A stretch of 64,000 bases of DNA from NCBI RefSeq assembly GCF_019599505.1, contig NZ_RKLT01000011.1:32700-96699 (forward strand), read 5' to 3'. The notes beneath the pieces are model-generated. The model searched no databases and was not told where the DNA came from. It saw only the letters and a program-made list of their open reading frames with translations. Below are positions 53,417 through 61,242 of this stretch, piece after piece. Each line of letters opens with the position of its first letter. The stretch's first letter is position 1. A program made the position numbers and the translations under genes. This DNA is from Haloarcula nitratireducens. Its GTDB lineage: Archaea > Halobacteriota > Halobacteria > Halobacteriales > Haloarculaceae.

Positions 53417-53734
53417 TCAGTAGGGTCGGTTTGGTCCGCCATCGACGGCCTCCCAATGTTCATCAGCAATCGCCCAGAACTCGACAAGTCGTTCTTCCAT
53501 CCCGGGAAACTCTATATCGTCGGCGTCACCGGCTGCGGTATGATGTTCGTGGCCTTTCGTGTCTTCGTGCGCGTTGTCGTACCGAACGAGCGTCAAGTCC
53601 TCTAGGGTACCCAGATGGAGCGTGTACTTCCAGCCCGAGGGATAGGTCTCGATTTCGTCGGTCCGACGAATGACGACGTTCTCGACGAGACCAGCTTCGA
53701 CGTGTGTATACTGGAAGGTTAATTCACTGGCCAT
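53417..53734 (-). CDS. TumE/DUF6516-like toxin
   Basis: A 105-residue protein: FQYTHVEAGLVENVVIRRTDEIETYPSGWKYTLHLGTLEDLTLVRYDNAHEDTKGHEHH. The order of a short beta meander, a YDNAH segment and a His-rich turn resembles the DUF6516/TumE toxin family. It precedes the HTH gene in the same direction, the usual toxin-first order. Two palindromes lie immediately upstream of its ATG. Its target is not known. Confidence 0.65.
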   Translation of the reverse strand: MASELTFQYTHVEAGLVENVVIRRTDEIETYPSGWKYTLHLGTLEDLTLVRYDNAHEDTKGHEHHTAAGDADDIEFPGMEERLVEFWAIADEHWEAVDGGPNRPY

Positions 53735-53741
53735 CTACTAT

Positions 53742-53793
53742 GTGTTGGTTCTTCTCCCAACACCGTAAAGGTGTTGGGTAATCAGCCAACACC
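53742..53793. promoter_or_regulatory. Tandem palindromic operators of the toxin-antitoxin operon
   Basis: GTGTTGG-N8-CCAACAC at 53742-53763 and GGTGTTGG-N8-CCAACACC at 53770-53793 are both perfect. They start 8 bp upstream of the toxin ATG, so a bound antitoxin would block transcription. Confidence 0.75.
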
Positions 53794-53906
53794 ATTATTG
53801 GATCTGTCACACAGCTTCAGATACAAGTGTCCGACTCAGAGTTACGGTAATCGTCTTCTCTATGAGAACACATCCAGAAGCTGCTTTGCAGTGGCTCGTA
53901 TACGAA

Positions 53907-55124
53907 CTAGCTGAACTGATCTAGATTTTGATCGACCATCAGTTCTTCAAGTCGGGTATTTTCACTTAAAATGTTCAAGAGGAGATCCTGTTTGATGTCG
54001 AGTTCATATTGATAGTGTTTCCCGCCACTCCGACCTTTGTTAACTTCGTCAACATGCAGAAATCCTTTGAGCGAGAGCTGACTGAGACGGTTAAGTACAG
54101 TTCGCTTCGCTTTGACAGTCGTGTCCAGACGGGTGGCTATTGTTTCATACACTTCGTAAATTCGCTTTCGTCGAGCAGGGAGTTCACCCTGTTCGGCCAG
54201 GAGAGCGACAGCATAGAGCACGAGATGGCTCTGTGTGGGTAAATCTCGCAATTCGTCTTCGATCACACCCTTTTCGACGAGGCTTATCGCTTCGCGAACG
54301 TGATCTTCGGTAACAGCATCTGCATCCTTTTTGCGAGTAAGCGAACCGGCGTTGTAGAGAATATCAAGAGCTCGTCGAGCACTACCCGTATTCTGTGCTG
54401 CTGATGCAGCTACAAGCGGGATAACTCCGCTAATGAGCATTCCCTCAACGAACGCTTTCTCAGCACGTTGTTCGAGAATAGTCTGGAGTTCGCCAGCATC
54501 GTAGGGACCAAATCGGATTTCGTGTTCACAGAGCGTCGATTTGACACGAGCAGAGAGATTGTCACGGAACTTAAAATTGTTCGAGATACCAATGAGCCCC
54601 AGATAGGTGTTATTGATGTCTTGATTGCTCCGTGCTCGGGGAAGCTTATAGAGTAGATCGTCGTCTGTCCCAAGACTGTCGACTTCGTCAAGCACGATGT
54701 AAAGATGGGTTGCGTCAAGTGCGTCTATTTCCTCCCAGAGCATATCATAGACAGCTGCATTGGAGTGACCAGACATGCTGATTTTCTGACTCCGCTCTCG
54801 GAAGGAGTTAACTAGCTTCACCGCTGTCTGATACGACGTTAGCTCCTTGCAGTTTGCCCAAACAACTTCAACGTCAACGTCGTCGAATTGCTCCATATCC
54901 TGCGAGAGTTCGTTGAGGATCATACGTGTGGCAACCGTTTTGCCGACACCTGTGTCACCGTAAACGAAGATATTGCGGGGGCTGGCCGCATTTGCGACCG
55001 GTTGGAGGGCTTCAATATAGTCTTCGCGTTCCTCTTCACGCTCAATTAACTCATCTGGCGTATACTCCTCCTGGAGCACTTGCTCATTTTTGAACACTTC
55101 TTTTGAGCGTTCAAAGGTAACCAT
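53907..55124 (-). CDS. orc1: Orc1/Cdc6 replication initiator
   Basis: A 405-residue AAA+ initiator. It starts MVTFERSKEVFKNEQVLQEEYTPDEL, with Walker A YGDTGVGKTVATRM, Walker B YIVLDEVDSLG, sensor region LIGISNNFKFRDNL, and a C-terminal winged helix (LPARRKRIYEVYETIATRL). ATG 55124 is chosen because the longer frame to 55247 runs through the repeats and promoter. It is transcribed away from the repeat array, and a TATATAA box (about 55190) overlaps the left repeats, so it may repress itself. It would load MCM at the origin next to it. Confidence 0.93.
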   Translation of the reverse strand: MVTFERSKEVFKNEQVLQEEYTPDELIEREEEREDYIEALQPVANAASPRNIFVYGDTGVGKTVATRMILNELSQDMEQFDDVDVEVVWANCKELTSYQTAVKLVNSFRERSQKISMSGHSNAAVYDMLWEEIDALDATHLYIVLDEVDSLGTDDDLLYKLPRARSNQDINNTYLGLIGISNNFKFRDNLSARVKSTLCEHEIRFGPYDAGELQTILEQRAEKAFVEGMLISGVIPLVAASAAQNTGSARRALDILYNAGSLTRKKDADAVTEDHVREAISLVEKGVIEDELRDLPTQSHLVLYAVALLAEQGELPARRKRIYEVYETIATRLDTTVKAKRTVLNRLSQLSLKGFLHVDEVNKGRSGGKHYQYELDIKQDLLLNILSENTRLEELMVDQNLDQFS

Positions 55125-55156
55125 GGAAACGCATACCGAGACGAGCATTATAAAAC

Positions 55157-55223
55157 CACCGTTGCGAGTGTTGCGAGTGTTACTCCCCTTTATATAACAC
55201 ACCCCCTCCGTTTTGCGAGTGTT
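55157..55223 (-). repeat. Origin repeats, left set
   Basis: On the minus strand AACACTCGCAACGGTGG (about 55158-55174) is directly preceded by an extra AACACTCGC, and AACACTCGCAAAACGG covers 55208-55223. Orientation is opposite to the right set. Confidence 0.75.
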
Positions 55224-55503
55224 CCTCGCCACAAAGGATGGAACCACCGAAGAACCTACTCTATCATGTGGTGATTACTGCGGATTGCAGTCTGTTCTAG
55301 TGTCTAGTAAGTTAGATGGGGTTGTTTATTATTATATTAACGTTTACGCTAGTACTAGTTATAGCTGGTAAGTCGGACCGAGATAACCGCTAGCTGTATG
55401 CTGGTTTCTCCTCTATAGAGGGGTGGTTCAGTAGAACTACCCCTCAGTCTTTAAGTCAAATCCAAGATCTGCTCGAGAGTCGCTGGGGACAATTTTTGAG
55501 AAG

Positions 55504-55826
55504 AACACTCGCAAAACGGTGTGTGTGTCCTTTATATATCACCAGAACACTCGCAAGGGTGGTGTCTGATGTTTGCCGCAGAGACAACTAGTTTCTGTTA
55601 TCCTTTGTACAGATTTGTTGTTTCTTCCACAATTAGATATCCCGATAAACGGCTGTAGGCTCTATCAGAACACTCGCAAAACGGTGTCCCCCCACTATAT
55701 TTCTTGTCTCAATGCCAGATTAGTACGGCCTTCTATTCTGAACCCTATATCTTTTAGTAGGGTCTACTAATGCGAATTTTGCACATTCAACCCTCAGGTA
55801 GCGATTAAACACTCGCAAAACGGTGT
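55504..55826 (+). repeat. Origin repeats, right set
   Basis: AACACTCGCAAAACGGTGT occurs exactly at 55504-55522, 55669-55687 and 55808-55826, with a variant AACACTCGCAAGGGTGGTGT at 55546-55565. TATATA-like sequences follow some copies. Confidence 0.85.
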
Positions 55827-55970
55827 CTCCGTTACACTCTCATCAAAACCAGTTCAAGAATCATTCTATTGACGCACCCACGATTTCTCGAATAGCGCTC
55901 AGATAGCGAGCTAGCGGTGCATAGTTCAAAGCATCGCTCTCAGTGTGATTGAATGACTCTATCTACTGTG

Positions 55971-56000
55971 GATTTTGTGCCCTCTCAGCGGGTGGAGAGG
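55971..56000 (+). promoter_or_regulatory. Leader module 1 (hairpin CCTCTC/GAGAGG)
   Basis: GATTTTGTGC then stem CCTCTC (55981-55986), loop AGCGGGTG, stem GAGAGG (55995-56000). ATG follows at 56008. Confidence 0.65.
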
Positions 56001-56007
56001 AATTCCG

Positions 56008-57045
56008 ATGACTGATTCACCACTCAGTGCGTTCAGTAGCGATGGGACCGACCTCACACCTAACGCCGAGAGTGTCGCTCGCTGTGCAACCATCACACCC
56101 GCACCCGACCGCGAGGGCATGTCGTGGAGTGATCCCGATAACGACTGGGGCCTCACAACTCGTCGGCCGTACTCGAGTATTCACACCTCTGGTGGTCGAG
56201 CCCACCAACAACAGACTCGCTGGATTATTGATGGCGATGTCGGAGCTTACGTTGGGCAGTACGGCACCGACGAGGTGCGCTCGATTCCGAACACCTACGG
56301 CGAGTTCAGCAGTGTCGAAACAGACGTGACATTCGTCGATGGACTCGGTGCTCAGTATGGCTACGGGTTCGACGGCAGCGTAATCGAGAAAGCACTACGC
56401 GTGCTCACTGGCGGTGGGCGATACTCCGCTTCGAAGTATTCGCTCATTCCCTGTGGTCGCCAGCCGTGGGTCTTGACTGGCCCTGAAGGCACGCTGCTAT
56501 GTAGCTGTGCGCCAGTCGACCGGCCTACTGAAGGGCGGCTCACGACCGAGGTCGAGACCGACACCAGCACAATAGCAATCGAAGAACAGAACCAGACAGT
56601 CCTCGACGGCGTCCACCAGTTCATCTGGCTCATCGAAGACTCGCTGGGCGGCCGGATCACGAGCGTCGAGTATCAGCGGTCCCGCGGCGAGACACAGCAC
56701 GTCTTCGTCGACGACGAGGCCGACGAGCAGTGGGCGATCAGCGCCGGGGACCTCGCACAGTTGGCGTCATTGACGACCGACCCATCGAGTATCCAGGGCA
56801 GCGTCGGACGAGGTATCCAGCCACCTCGTGGCGGTGAGACGATCGTCGCCGAGTGGGATGGACCCGAGTATCCGGTCGGGTATCTACAGGACGGAGAGGT
56901 GGTCGCTGGCTACGAGTTCCACTGGGAAACACCCGCCGGCGCTCTCGAAGATGTCGCGACGGTGCGGACCTATCGCCTCACACAGTCGTATGGGACGTGG
57001 ACCGTTGAGTATCGCACCGACCGCATCGCGACGGTCGTGCCCTGA
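56008..57045 (+). CDS. Hypothetical acidic plasmid protein
   Basis: A 345-residue protein (MTDSPLSAFSSDGTDLTPNA...). It is rich in Asp/Glu, Trp and Tyr with no transmembrane segment, signal or cofactor motif that I can read. Patterns such as WIIDGDVGAYVGQYG and IVAEWDGPEYPVGYLQDGEVV suggest a beta-rich fold. It is the first gene after the origin, preceded by leader module 1, and is followed by the PCNA-like gene. The ATG at 56008 follows the hairpin; the upstream frame from 55975 runs through it. Family not recognised. Confidence 0.65.
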   Translation: MTDSPLSAFSSDGTDLTPNAESVARCATITPAPDREGMSWSDPDNDWGLTTRRPYSSIHTSGGRAHQQQTRWIIDGDVGAYVGQYGTDEVRSIPNTYGEFSSVETDVTFVDGLGAQYGYGFDGSVIEKALRVLTGGGRYSASKYSLIPCGRQPWVLTGPEGTLLCSCAPVDRPTEGRLTTEVETDTSTIAIEEQNQTVLDGVHQFIWLIEDSLGGRITSVEYQRSRGETQHVFVDDEADEQWAISAGDLAQLASLTTDPSSIQGSVGRGIQPPRGGETIVAEWDGPEYPVGYLQDGEVVAGYEFHWETPAGALEDVATVRTYRLTQSYGTWTVEYRTDRIATVVP

Positions 57046-57080
57046 GCGGGGGCGTCGATCCGCATCGTTCTGCGCGTGTC

Positions 57081-57111
57081 GATTTTGTGCTTCCCCGATG
57101 GGCGAGGGAAG
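57081..57111 (+). promoter_or_regulatory. Leader module 2 (hairpin CTTCCC/GGGAAG)
   Basis: GATTTTGTGC, stem CTTCCC (57090-57095), loop CGATGGGCGA, stem GGGAAG (57106-57111), ATG at 57117. Confidence 0.65.
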
Positions 57112-57116
57112 TCACA

Positions 57117-57986
57117 ATGAGTACCGATCAGCAGCAGCCAGCCGACGAACAGGAGCCAGCAACCGAGACGCCCGACACGCCCGACGGCGGCACAAATCCC
57201 GAGGCAAAGGATACGACTGCGCCCTTTACTGGGCCAGTCCCGACGCAGTTCGACCTTGCGGCCGACGTCACGGTCCTGAAACCCATCTTCGAGGTGGCCG
57301 CCAGCCTCGTCGAGCAATGTCGGATAGCTGTCTCGGCGGATGGACTTGCAATGCGGGCCATCGACGCCGAATGTGTTTCGATGCTCGAACTGCGAGTGGA
57401 TGCAGCGTCGTTCGACCGCTTCGACGTCACGGAGGGCGTCCTCGGCGTGAACGTTCAGCACGTCGTGGATGCGTTGTCAGTCGGTGGTGCAGGCGACGTT
57501 GGGCAACTTACGCTGAACGCCAGTGCGAGCGAACTCGAGGTGGACGTCGACGGAGTCACCCGGACGGCCGAACTTATCCCGACCGAGTCCATCAGAACGC
57601 CGCCGAGCCTGCCCGAGATCGAATCGCCGGCGACGTGTCATATCTCACGACCGGACCTCTCGTTCGCGCTGTCTGCCGCTAGTGTTCTCTCGGAACGGGT
57701 CGAAATTGACGTCGACACTGATGATGGGGAACTTCGGTTCTGCGCCAACGGCGACGTCGATAGTATGGTGTACCGCCGTGAACCACAGGAACTGGTCGCG
57801 TTCGAGCCTGCCGACGCGCTGGCGCGGTTCGAAACGAGCCGGCTTCGCACCATCGACCGTGCCCTGCCCGGTGAGTCTCCTCGAAAGTTAGAGGTGGGCC
57901 AGCATAATCCCGTACGTCTCAGCGCACCATTCCCCGACGCCGAAGGCGTCTGTCAGTTCATGGTCGCACCGAAGCTGCCGACCTGA
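57117..57986 (+). CDS. PCNA-like DNA sliding clamp
   Basis: A 289-residue protein. After an acidic N-terminal extension of about 45 residues (MSTDQQQPADEQEPATETP) it shows the two-domain clamp pattern: VLKPIFEVAASLVEQCRIAVSADGLAMRAIDAECVSMLELRVD, GVLGVNVQHVVDAL, an interdomain connector around LIPTESIRTPPSLPEIESPAT, and a second domain ending GVCQFMVAPKLPT. It is divergent from the chromosomal clamp and longer by its tail. It could tether a polymerase for plasmid replication, or modulate the host clamp. Its first codons are duplicated in the small gene at 60392. Confidence 0.8.
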   Translation: MSTDQQQPADEQEPATETPDTPDGGTNPEAKDTTAPFTGPVPTQFDLAADVTVLKPIFEVAASLVEQCRIAVSADGLAMRAIDAECVSMLELRVDAASFDRFDVTEGVLGVNVQHVVDALSVGGAGDVGQLTLNASASELEVDVDGVTRTAELIPTESIRTPPSLPEIESPATCHISRPDLSFALSAASVLSERVEIDVDTDDGELRFCANGDVDSMVYRREPQELVAFEPADALARFETSRLRTIDRALPGESPRKLEVGQHNPVRLSAPFPDAEGVCQFMVAPKLPT

Positions 57987-58028
57987 CTGCGCTTTGGTTC
58001 AAAAAGCTCCGGACAGAGTGGTGTGCTG

Positions 58029-58070
58029 CTAACCAACACCTCGGCGGATAACTTGCTGATTGTTGGTTAG
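58029..58070. repeat. 10-bp inverted repeat, CTAACCAACA type
   Basis: CTAACCAACA (58029-58038) and TGTTGGTTAG (58061-58070), 22-nt spacer containing TTGCTG as at 1571-1615. Confidence 0.65.
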
Positions 58071-58071
58071 T

Positions 58072-58104
58072 CAGTTTTCTGAACCCCGAATAGAGTGAGG
58101 GGGC
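58072..58104 (+). promoter_or_regulatory. Leader module 3 (hairpin CCCC/GGGG), weak copy
   Basis: AGTTTTCTGAA then CCCC (58084-58087), loop GAATAGAGTGA, GGGG (58099-58102), before ATG 58121. Confidence 0.45.
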
Positions 58105-58120
58105 GACCTCTCGAGACACT

Positions 58121-58384
58121 ATGGACGAGACGATTCCAGATTACGAACGGTTCGAGCGTCGCCAGCTAGCTACCGACCGCGACACAGGAATGGATTCACT
58201 TTGTATCGACGAGTCGCTCGCAGACGATCTCGTCGAGGACCTCCGTGCTGCGGGAGTGATCGACGTCATCCCAGCGGAGCAACTGCTCGCCCACTCGCCA
58301 TCAGGAGAAGTCTTCGAGTCGAACCAAGCGCTCGCGTACTTTCATGAGGGTTGGGCGGCCGCGAAGGCACGGAACGACGAGTAG
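58121..58384 (+). CDS. Small hypothetical protein
   Basis: An 87-residue acidic protein, MDETIPDYERFERRQLATDR..., ending in LAHSPSGEVFESNQALAYFHEGWAAAKARNDE. The segment SPSGEVFES resembles ASGEVFEGE in the 46-residue protein at 60392, which hints at a shared peptide module. No motif of known function. It follows the inverted repeat at 58029 and leader module 3 and precedes the ArdC-like gene, separated from it by leader module 4. Confidence 0.65.
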   Translation: MDETIPDYERFERRQLATDRDTGMDSLCIDESLADDLVEDLRAAGVIDVIPAEQLLAHSPSGEVFESNQALAYFHEGWAAAKARNDE

Positions 58385-58397
58385 CTCCCAGCCGGCC

Positions 58398-58428
58398 ATT
58401 TTCTGCCCCCCGTGAGAGGTGCGGGGGC
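58398..58428 (+). promoter_or_regulatory. Leader module 4 (hairpin GCCCCC/GGGGGC)
   Basis: CATTTTCTG, stem GCCCCC (58405-58410), loop CGTGAGAGGTGC, stem GGGGGC (58423-58428). ATG 58459 is 30 bp downstream. Confidence 0.55.
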
Positions 58429-58458
58429 GTACCCGAGAGTGCGTCCCGACAGAATCCA

Positions 58459-59418
58459 ATGGCGACAATCCAAACCGACCTTCCCGACGCAGAGACGTCT
58501 CACCAGCAAACTACGCACTCCTTCGACGATTCGGACACCCGAGCCGACGATATGCGCGATCAGCTCGATTCGTGGGTCGAGGACCTTGCCGAACTGACCG
58601 ACGAGGCCCAGGCCAGCGAACAGTTCCAGCAGTGGCTGGAGGTCCAAAGCAAGTTCCACGATTACTCGGCCCGGAACACGCTGCTCATCCAGTTACAGTG
58701 TCCCAATGCGACCAAGGTCGCCGGGTATAATACGTGGCAAGCGGAGTTCGACCGGCACGTCCAGCAAGGCGAGGACGCCATCTGGACCTGGGCCCCCATC
58801 ATCACGAACAAATGTCCCGAGTGTGGGAACTCGCCGTCCTATCACGCGAATACGGAGTGTGAGTACGACGAAACTGATTCCGACGAGTGGTCTCGCGGGT
58901 TGGTCGGGTTTCGGCCAACCAGCGTGTTCGATATCTCTCAGACTGAGGGCGAGCCACTCCCCGACCTCAAAACCGAAGCCTATGGTGATGCAGATGGGCT
59001 CGTCGAAGACCTGTTGGCCGCGACCAACGCTATCGGTGTGGATGCGACTATCGTCGCTCCCGACGAGTGGAGCCACGGGTCGGCACGCGGGGTATGTGAA
59101 CGGCGGAGTCCGACGACGATGAATCCGGTCGTGGAGGTGATTGACCGCGAGAACCGGGCTGATCTTGCGAGCACGTTGATTCACGAGTTTGCCCACGCGA
59201 CCATGCACTTCGAGCGCGAGCCGGGTGAGGAGAAATCTCGCTTAGAGGTCGAGGCTGAAGCGGTGGCCTACATCGTCAGTCGGCACTTCGAGTTGGACCC
59301 GGACAATTCGGCGTTCTATCTGGCGGTGTGGGATGAAGATGCGCCGGCGACGGTCCGAGACCGGTTAGACCGAATTTCGAGTTCGGCGGCTGAGTTGATT
59401 GACGCTATTGAGAACTAA
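58459..59418 (+). CDS. ArdC-like antirestriction protein with metallopeptidase domain
   Basis: A 319-residue protein. The N-terminal domain (FQQWLEVQSKFHDYSARNTLLIQLQCPNATKVAGYNTWQ) is typical of ArdC-type ssDNA-binding proteins. An inserted CPEC...CEYDE zinc-binding region lies at about 110-135. The C-terminal domain has the zinc-protease motif HEFAHATMHF with a downstream Glu in EVEAEAVAYIVSRHF, as in ImmA/IrrE-like peptidases. ArdC proteins of conjugative plasmids protect incoming DNA from host restriction, so this fits the transfer operon. ATG 58459 follows leader module 4. Confidence 0.85.
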   Translation: MATIQTDLPDAETSHQQTTHSFDDSDTRADDMRDQLDSWVEDLAELTDEAQASEQFQQWLEVQSKFHDYSARNTLLIQLQCPNATKVAGYNTWQAEFDRHVQQGEDAIWTWAPIITNKCPECGNSPSYHANTECEYDETDSDEWSRGLVGFRPTSVFDISQTEGEPLPDLKTEAYGDADGLVEDLLAATNAIGVDATIVAPDEWSHGSARGVCERRSPTTMNPVVEVIDRENRADLASTLIHEFAHATMHFEREPGEEKSRLEVEAEAVAYIVSRHFELDPDNSAFYLAVWDEDAPATVRDRLDRISSSAAELIDAIEN

Positions 59419-59522
59419 GCTACGAGGACTATCTCTCGCTGAGCGCTGTAAATATCTATAGCCGCGACTTCTGAGACACCACTCCATGTCTCGAGTGAAA
59501 ACGTACCACCAATACTACGTGG

Positions 59523-59528
59523 TTTTTT
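59523..59528 (+). terminator. T-run, possible terminator
   Basis: TTTTTT about 105 bp after the ArdC-like stop codon. The surrounding 280 bp to the next gene hold no other visible feature. Confidence 0.25.
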
Positions 59529-59699
59529 AGCGGAAACAGTGGTGTGTTTCCAGGGAGGGCACTAGCCGTCTATGTGATTGGCAGACGGCGCTCCAATGAT
59601 CTTGTTTTCAACCGAAGCAGGATAAAGTGGCTATTCAGTAGCATTGTGAATTTTTCAGATAAAGCCAAAAGTTTTGTTAGCTCCAGAAGGGATGAGAAC

Positions 59700-60173
59700 A
59701 TGGTCCTCCCTTTCGGCAAACGGCAAACAGTGTTGACTTTCCTAATGGGATTTTTAGTCTTGATTGCTGGCTGTTCAGCAATAATTGGCGAGAGCGATGG
59801 GAACGTCGAACTTGGGCAAATCACTGTGGAGAACAGTGACGATACTGGGCATACAATCCACGTTCTCGTCGAAAGCGATTCTGAGCCCGTGTATGGAGCG
59901 TCCGTTGCCCTCGATGGAATCTCACCCCCAGCAAACGAGAGCGATTTCGGAAGCATAGATAGCGCCATTCTCAACCATTCCGCATGGAGGGGTGATTCGG
60001 CCAACTGGACCGTCTATACCAGAGTTGACTCGAACACTTCGTGGCAAGCACACGTGCCCCCAGCCGATACTGAAAGTGACTGTATCTCGGTCCGACTTAT
60101 AATCGAAACCGATGCAACAGTCACTAGTTTCACTCCTGTCTGTGCATCGTGGCCACCGACTACCAACACCTAA
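59700..60173 (+). CDS. Lipoprotein of unknown function
   Basis: A 157-residue protein. ATG 59700 gives a short basic start (MVLPFGKRQ), a hydrophobic stretch (TVLTFLMGFLVLIAGC) and a lipobox Cys, so it should be lipid-anchored outside the membrane. The mature part is beta-rich with GQITVENSDDTGHTIHVLVE and several NxS/T sites, resembling small haloarchaeal surface lipoproteins. The frame to 59544 upstream is not haloarchaeal in composition. It lacks the leader module and the base composition here is more AT-rich than in its neighbours, which may mean a separate origin. Confidence 0.65.
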   Translation: MVLPFGKRQTVLTFLMGFLVLIAGCSAIIGESDGNVELGQITVENSDDTGHTIHVLVESDSEPVYGASVALDGISPPANESDFGSIDSAILNHSAWRGDSANWTVYTRVDSNTSWQAHVPPADTESDCISVRLIIETDATVTSFTPVCASWPPTTNT

Positions 60174-60356
60174 GAAGAGTATATCTCCCCAACTGCTAAA
60201 TGTAACCCCTGTGTGCAACATACCACTCCTATCACTCTCAGAGGGTTCAGAGCCGCTACATTCGACAGGGTTAGTTAACCTGCTCCAGTACCGAAGCCAC
60301 GAGACGTATTTGTGGCGCGCTGGACAGCTGGGCGTCTCTCAGAGCGTCCGCATCCT

Positions 60357-60385
60357 GATTTTATGCGCCTCTGACGGGTGAGAGA
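60357..60385 (+). promoter_or_regulatory. Leader module 5 (hairpin CTCT/AGAG)
   Basis: GATTTTATGCGC, stem CTCT (60369-60372), loop GACGGGTG, stem AGAG (60381-60384), ATG 60392. The shortest stem of the set. Confidence 0.5.
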
Positions 60386-60391
60386 CTCAGC

Positions 60392-60532
60392 ATGAGTACC
60401 GACCAGCAGAAGGCGACAGACGAACAGGCACAGGACGAAGCAACCGACGACACCGATACCATCGCTGCCGAGCATCGTCTTGCACAGGCCTCGGGCGAAG
60501 TGTTTGAGGGCGAACCGGGTGAAGAGCGTTAA
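60392..60532 (+). CDS. 46-residue protein sharing its start with the PCNA-like gene
   Basis: Reads MSTDQQKATDEQAQDE... and ends SGEVFEGEPGEER. The leader and first codons match those of the PCNA-like gene at 57117 (MSTDQQQPADEQEP), so this region was copied. The C-terminal ASGEVFEG resembles SPSGEVFES at 58121. It is very acidic and probably disordered. It is either a small functional peptide or a chimeric remnant; the intact leader module argues for expression. Confidence 0.5.
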   Translation: MSTDQQKATDEQAQDEATDDTDTIAAEHRLAQASGEVFEGEPGEER

Positions 60533-60637
60533 GATCTATCGGCAACCAATCAAGCAAAATTCACTATATTGAGACGGTGGCCGACATTTCGAACAATACG
60601 CCAAAGTATGATGCCATCAATAGAAGGAACGCGACCA

Positions 60638-61045
60638 ATGGATCACGTACATAACGACGATCGAATCGTCGCTCGCCTTGACCCGGGAGAGACGGTTCTC
60701 GACTCACTTGAAGAACTGCGCGATGAGTACGATATCGAGAACGGCTTCCTGAGCGGTATCGGTGCTGTGGACCGTGTAACACTCGGCCATTACGATACTG
60801 ATGCCCAAGAGTACAGTGAAGAGGAGTTCTCCGGTCAGTTCGAGGTGACGAGCTTCTTGGGAAACATCGGGCCGGACAAGATTCACACTCACATCCAAGT
60901 AGCTGATGACTCCTTTGAGTCACTAGGTGGCCACTGCTCGGGTGCACGAGTTTCAGGGACCTTCGAAATTCTCGTGACACTCGGTGAGACGCCGCTGACT
61001 CATCACCGCGACGAACGAACTGGGCTCGACGTATTTGACATTTAA
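60638..61045 (+). CDS. PPC/DUF296-domain DNA-binding protein
   Basis: A 135-residue protein with the plant-and-prokaryote-conserved (PPC) domain: RLDPGETVLDSLEELRDEYDIENGFLSGIGAVDRVTLGHYD, FEVTSFLGNI, and the metal-type HTHIQVADDSFESLGGHCSGARVSGTFEILV. Such proteins form trimers and several bind DNA. In-frame ATGs also occur at 60608 and 60611; 60638 (MDHVHNDDR) is nearest the domain. A CACTATATT element lies upstream at about 60564. No leader module, unlike most neighbours. Confidence 0.8.
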   Translation: MDHVHNDDRIVARLDPGETVLDSLEELRDEYDIENGFLSGIGAVDRVTLGHYDTDAQEYSEEEFSGQFEVTSFLGNIGPDKIHTHIQVADDSFESLGGHCSGARVSGTFEILVTLGETPLTHHRDERTGLDVFDI

Positions 61046-61212
61046 CCCATCAGTGATTTCCCACTCGTGCATTCCGACGAGTGGTTCGTCATTACTCACT
61101 TTCCGGCGATTATGAATGACCCAGTCACATCTACTGGACTAAATATGGACGCATATCGTTGCTGAACTGCCGTTCCAATAGAGTGGGACGGCATCTATTT
61201 CTCAGCCATCCG

Positions 61213-61242
61213 AATTTTGTGTTCCTCTGGTGGGTGAGAGGA
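61213..61242 (+). promoter_or_regulatory. Leader module 6 (hairpin TCCTCT/AGAGGA)
   Basis: AATTTTGTGT, stem TCCTCT (61223-61228), loop GGTGGGTG, stem AGAGGA (61237-61242). The last stem base is the A of the start codon at 61242. Confidence 0.65.

Larger units (their letters stand above)
55125..56007. other. Candidate replication origin next to orc1
   Basis: The gene-free region has two inverted repeat sites near orc1 (55157-55223), an AT-rich unwinding-element candidate (about 55290-55375), a hairpin GGGGTGGTTC-AGTA-GAACTACCCC (55420-55443, one mismatch), and four repeats in the opposite orientation (55504-55826). Opposed ORB-like arrays flanking AT-rich DNA beside orc1 are the usual plan of haloarchaeal origins. 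Confidence 0.8.

Noticed and set aside
55504..55826. CRISPR array made of the AACACTCGC repeats
   Set aside because: Spacing is irregular (about 40 to 140 bp), orientation is inverted across the region, and orc1 is adjacent; origin repeats explain them.
56828..57682. 284-codon frame overlapping the hypothetical and PCNA-like genes
   Set aside because: Arg/Ser-rich alternative frame; the overlapping frames have PCNA features, proper starts and leader modules.
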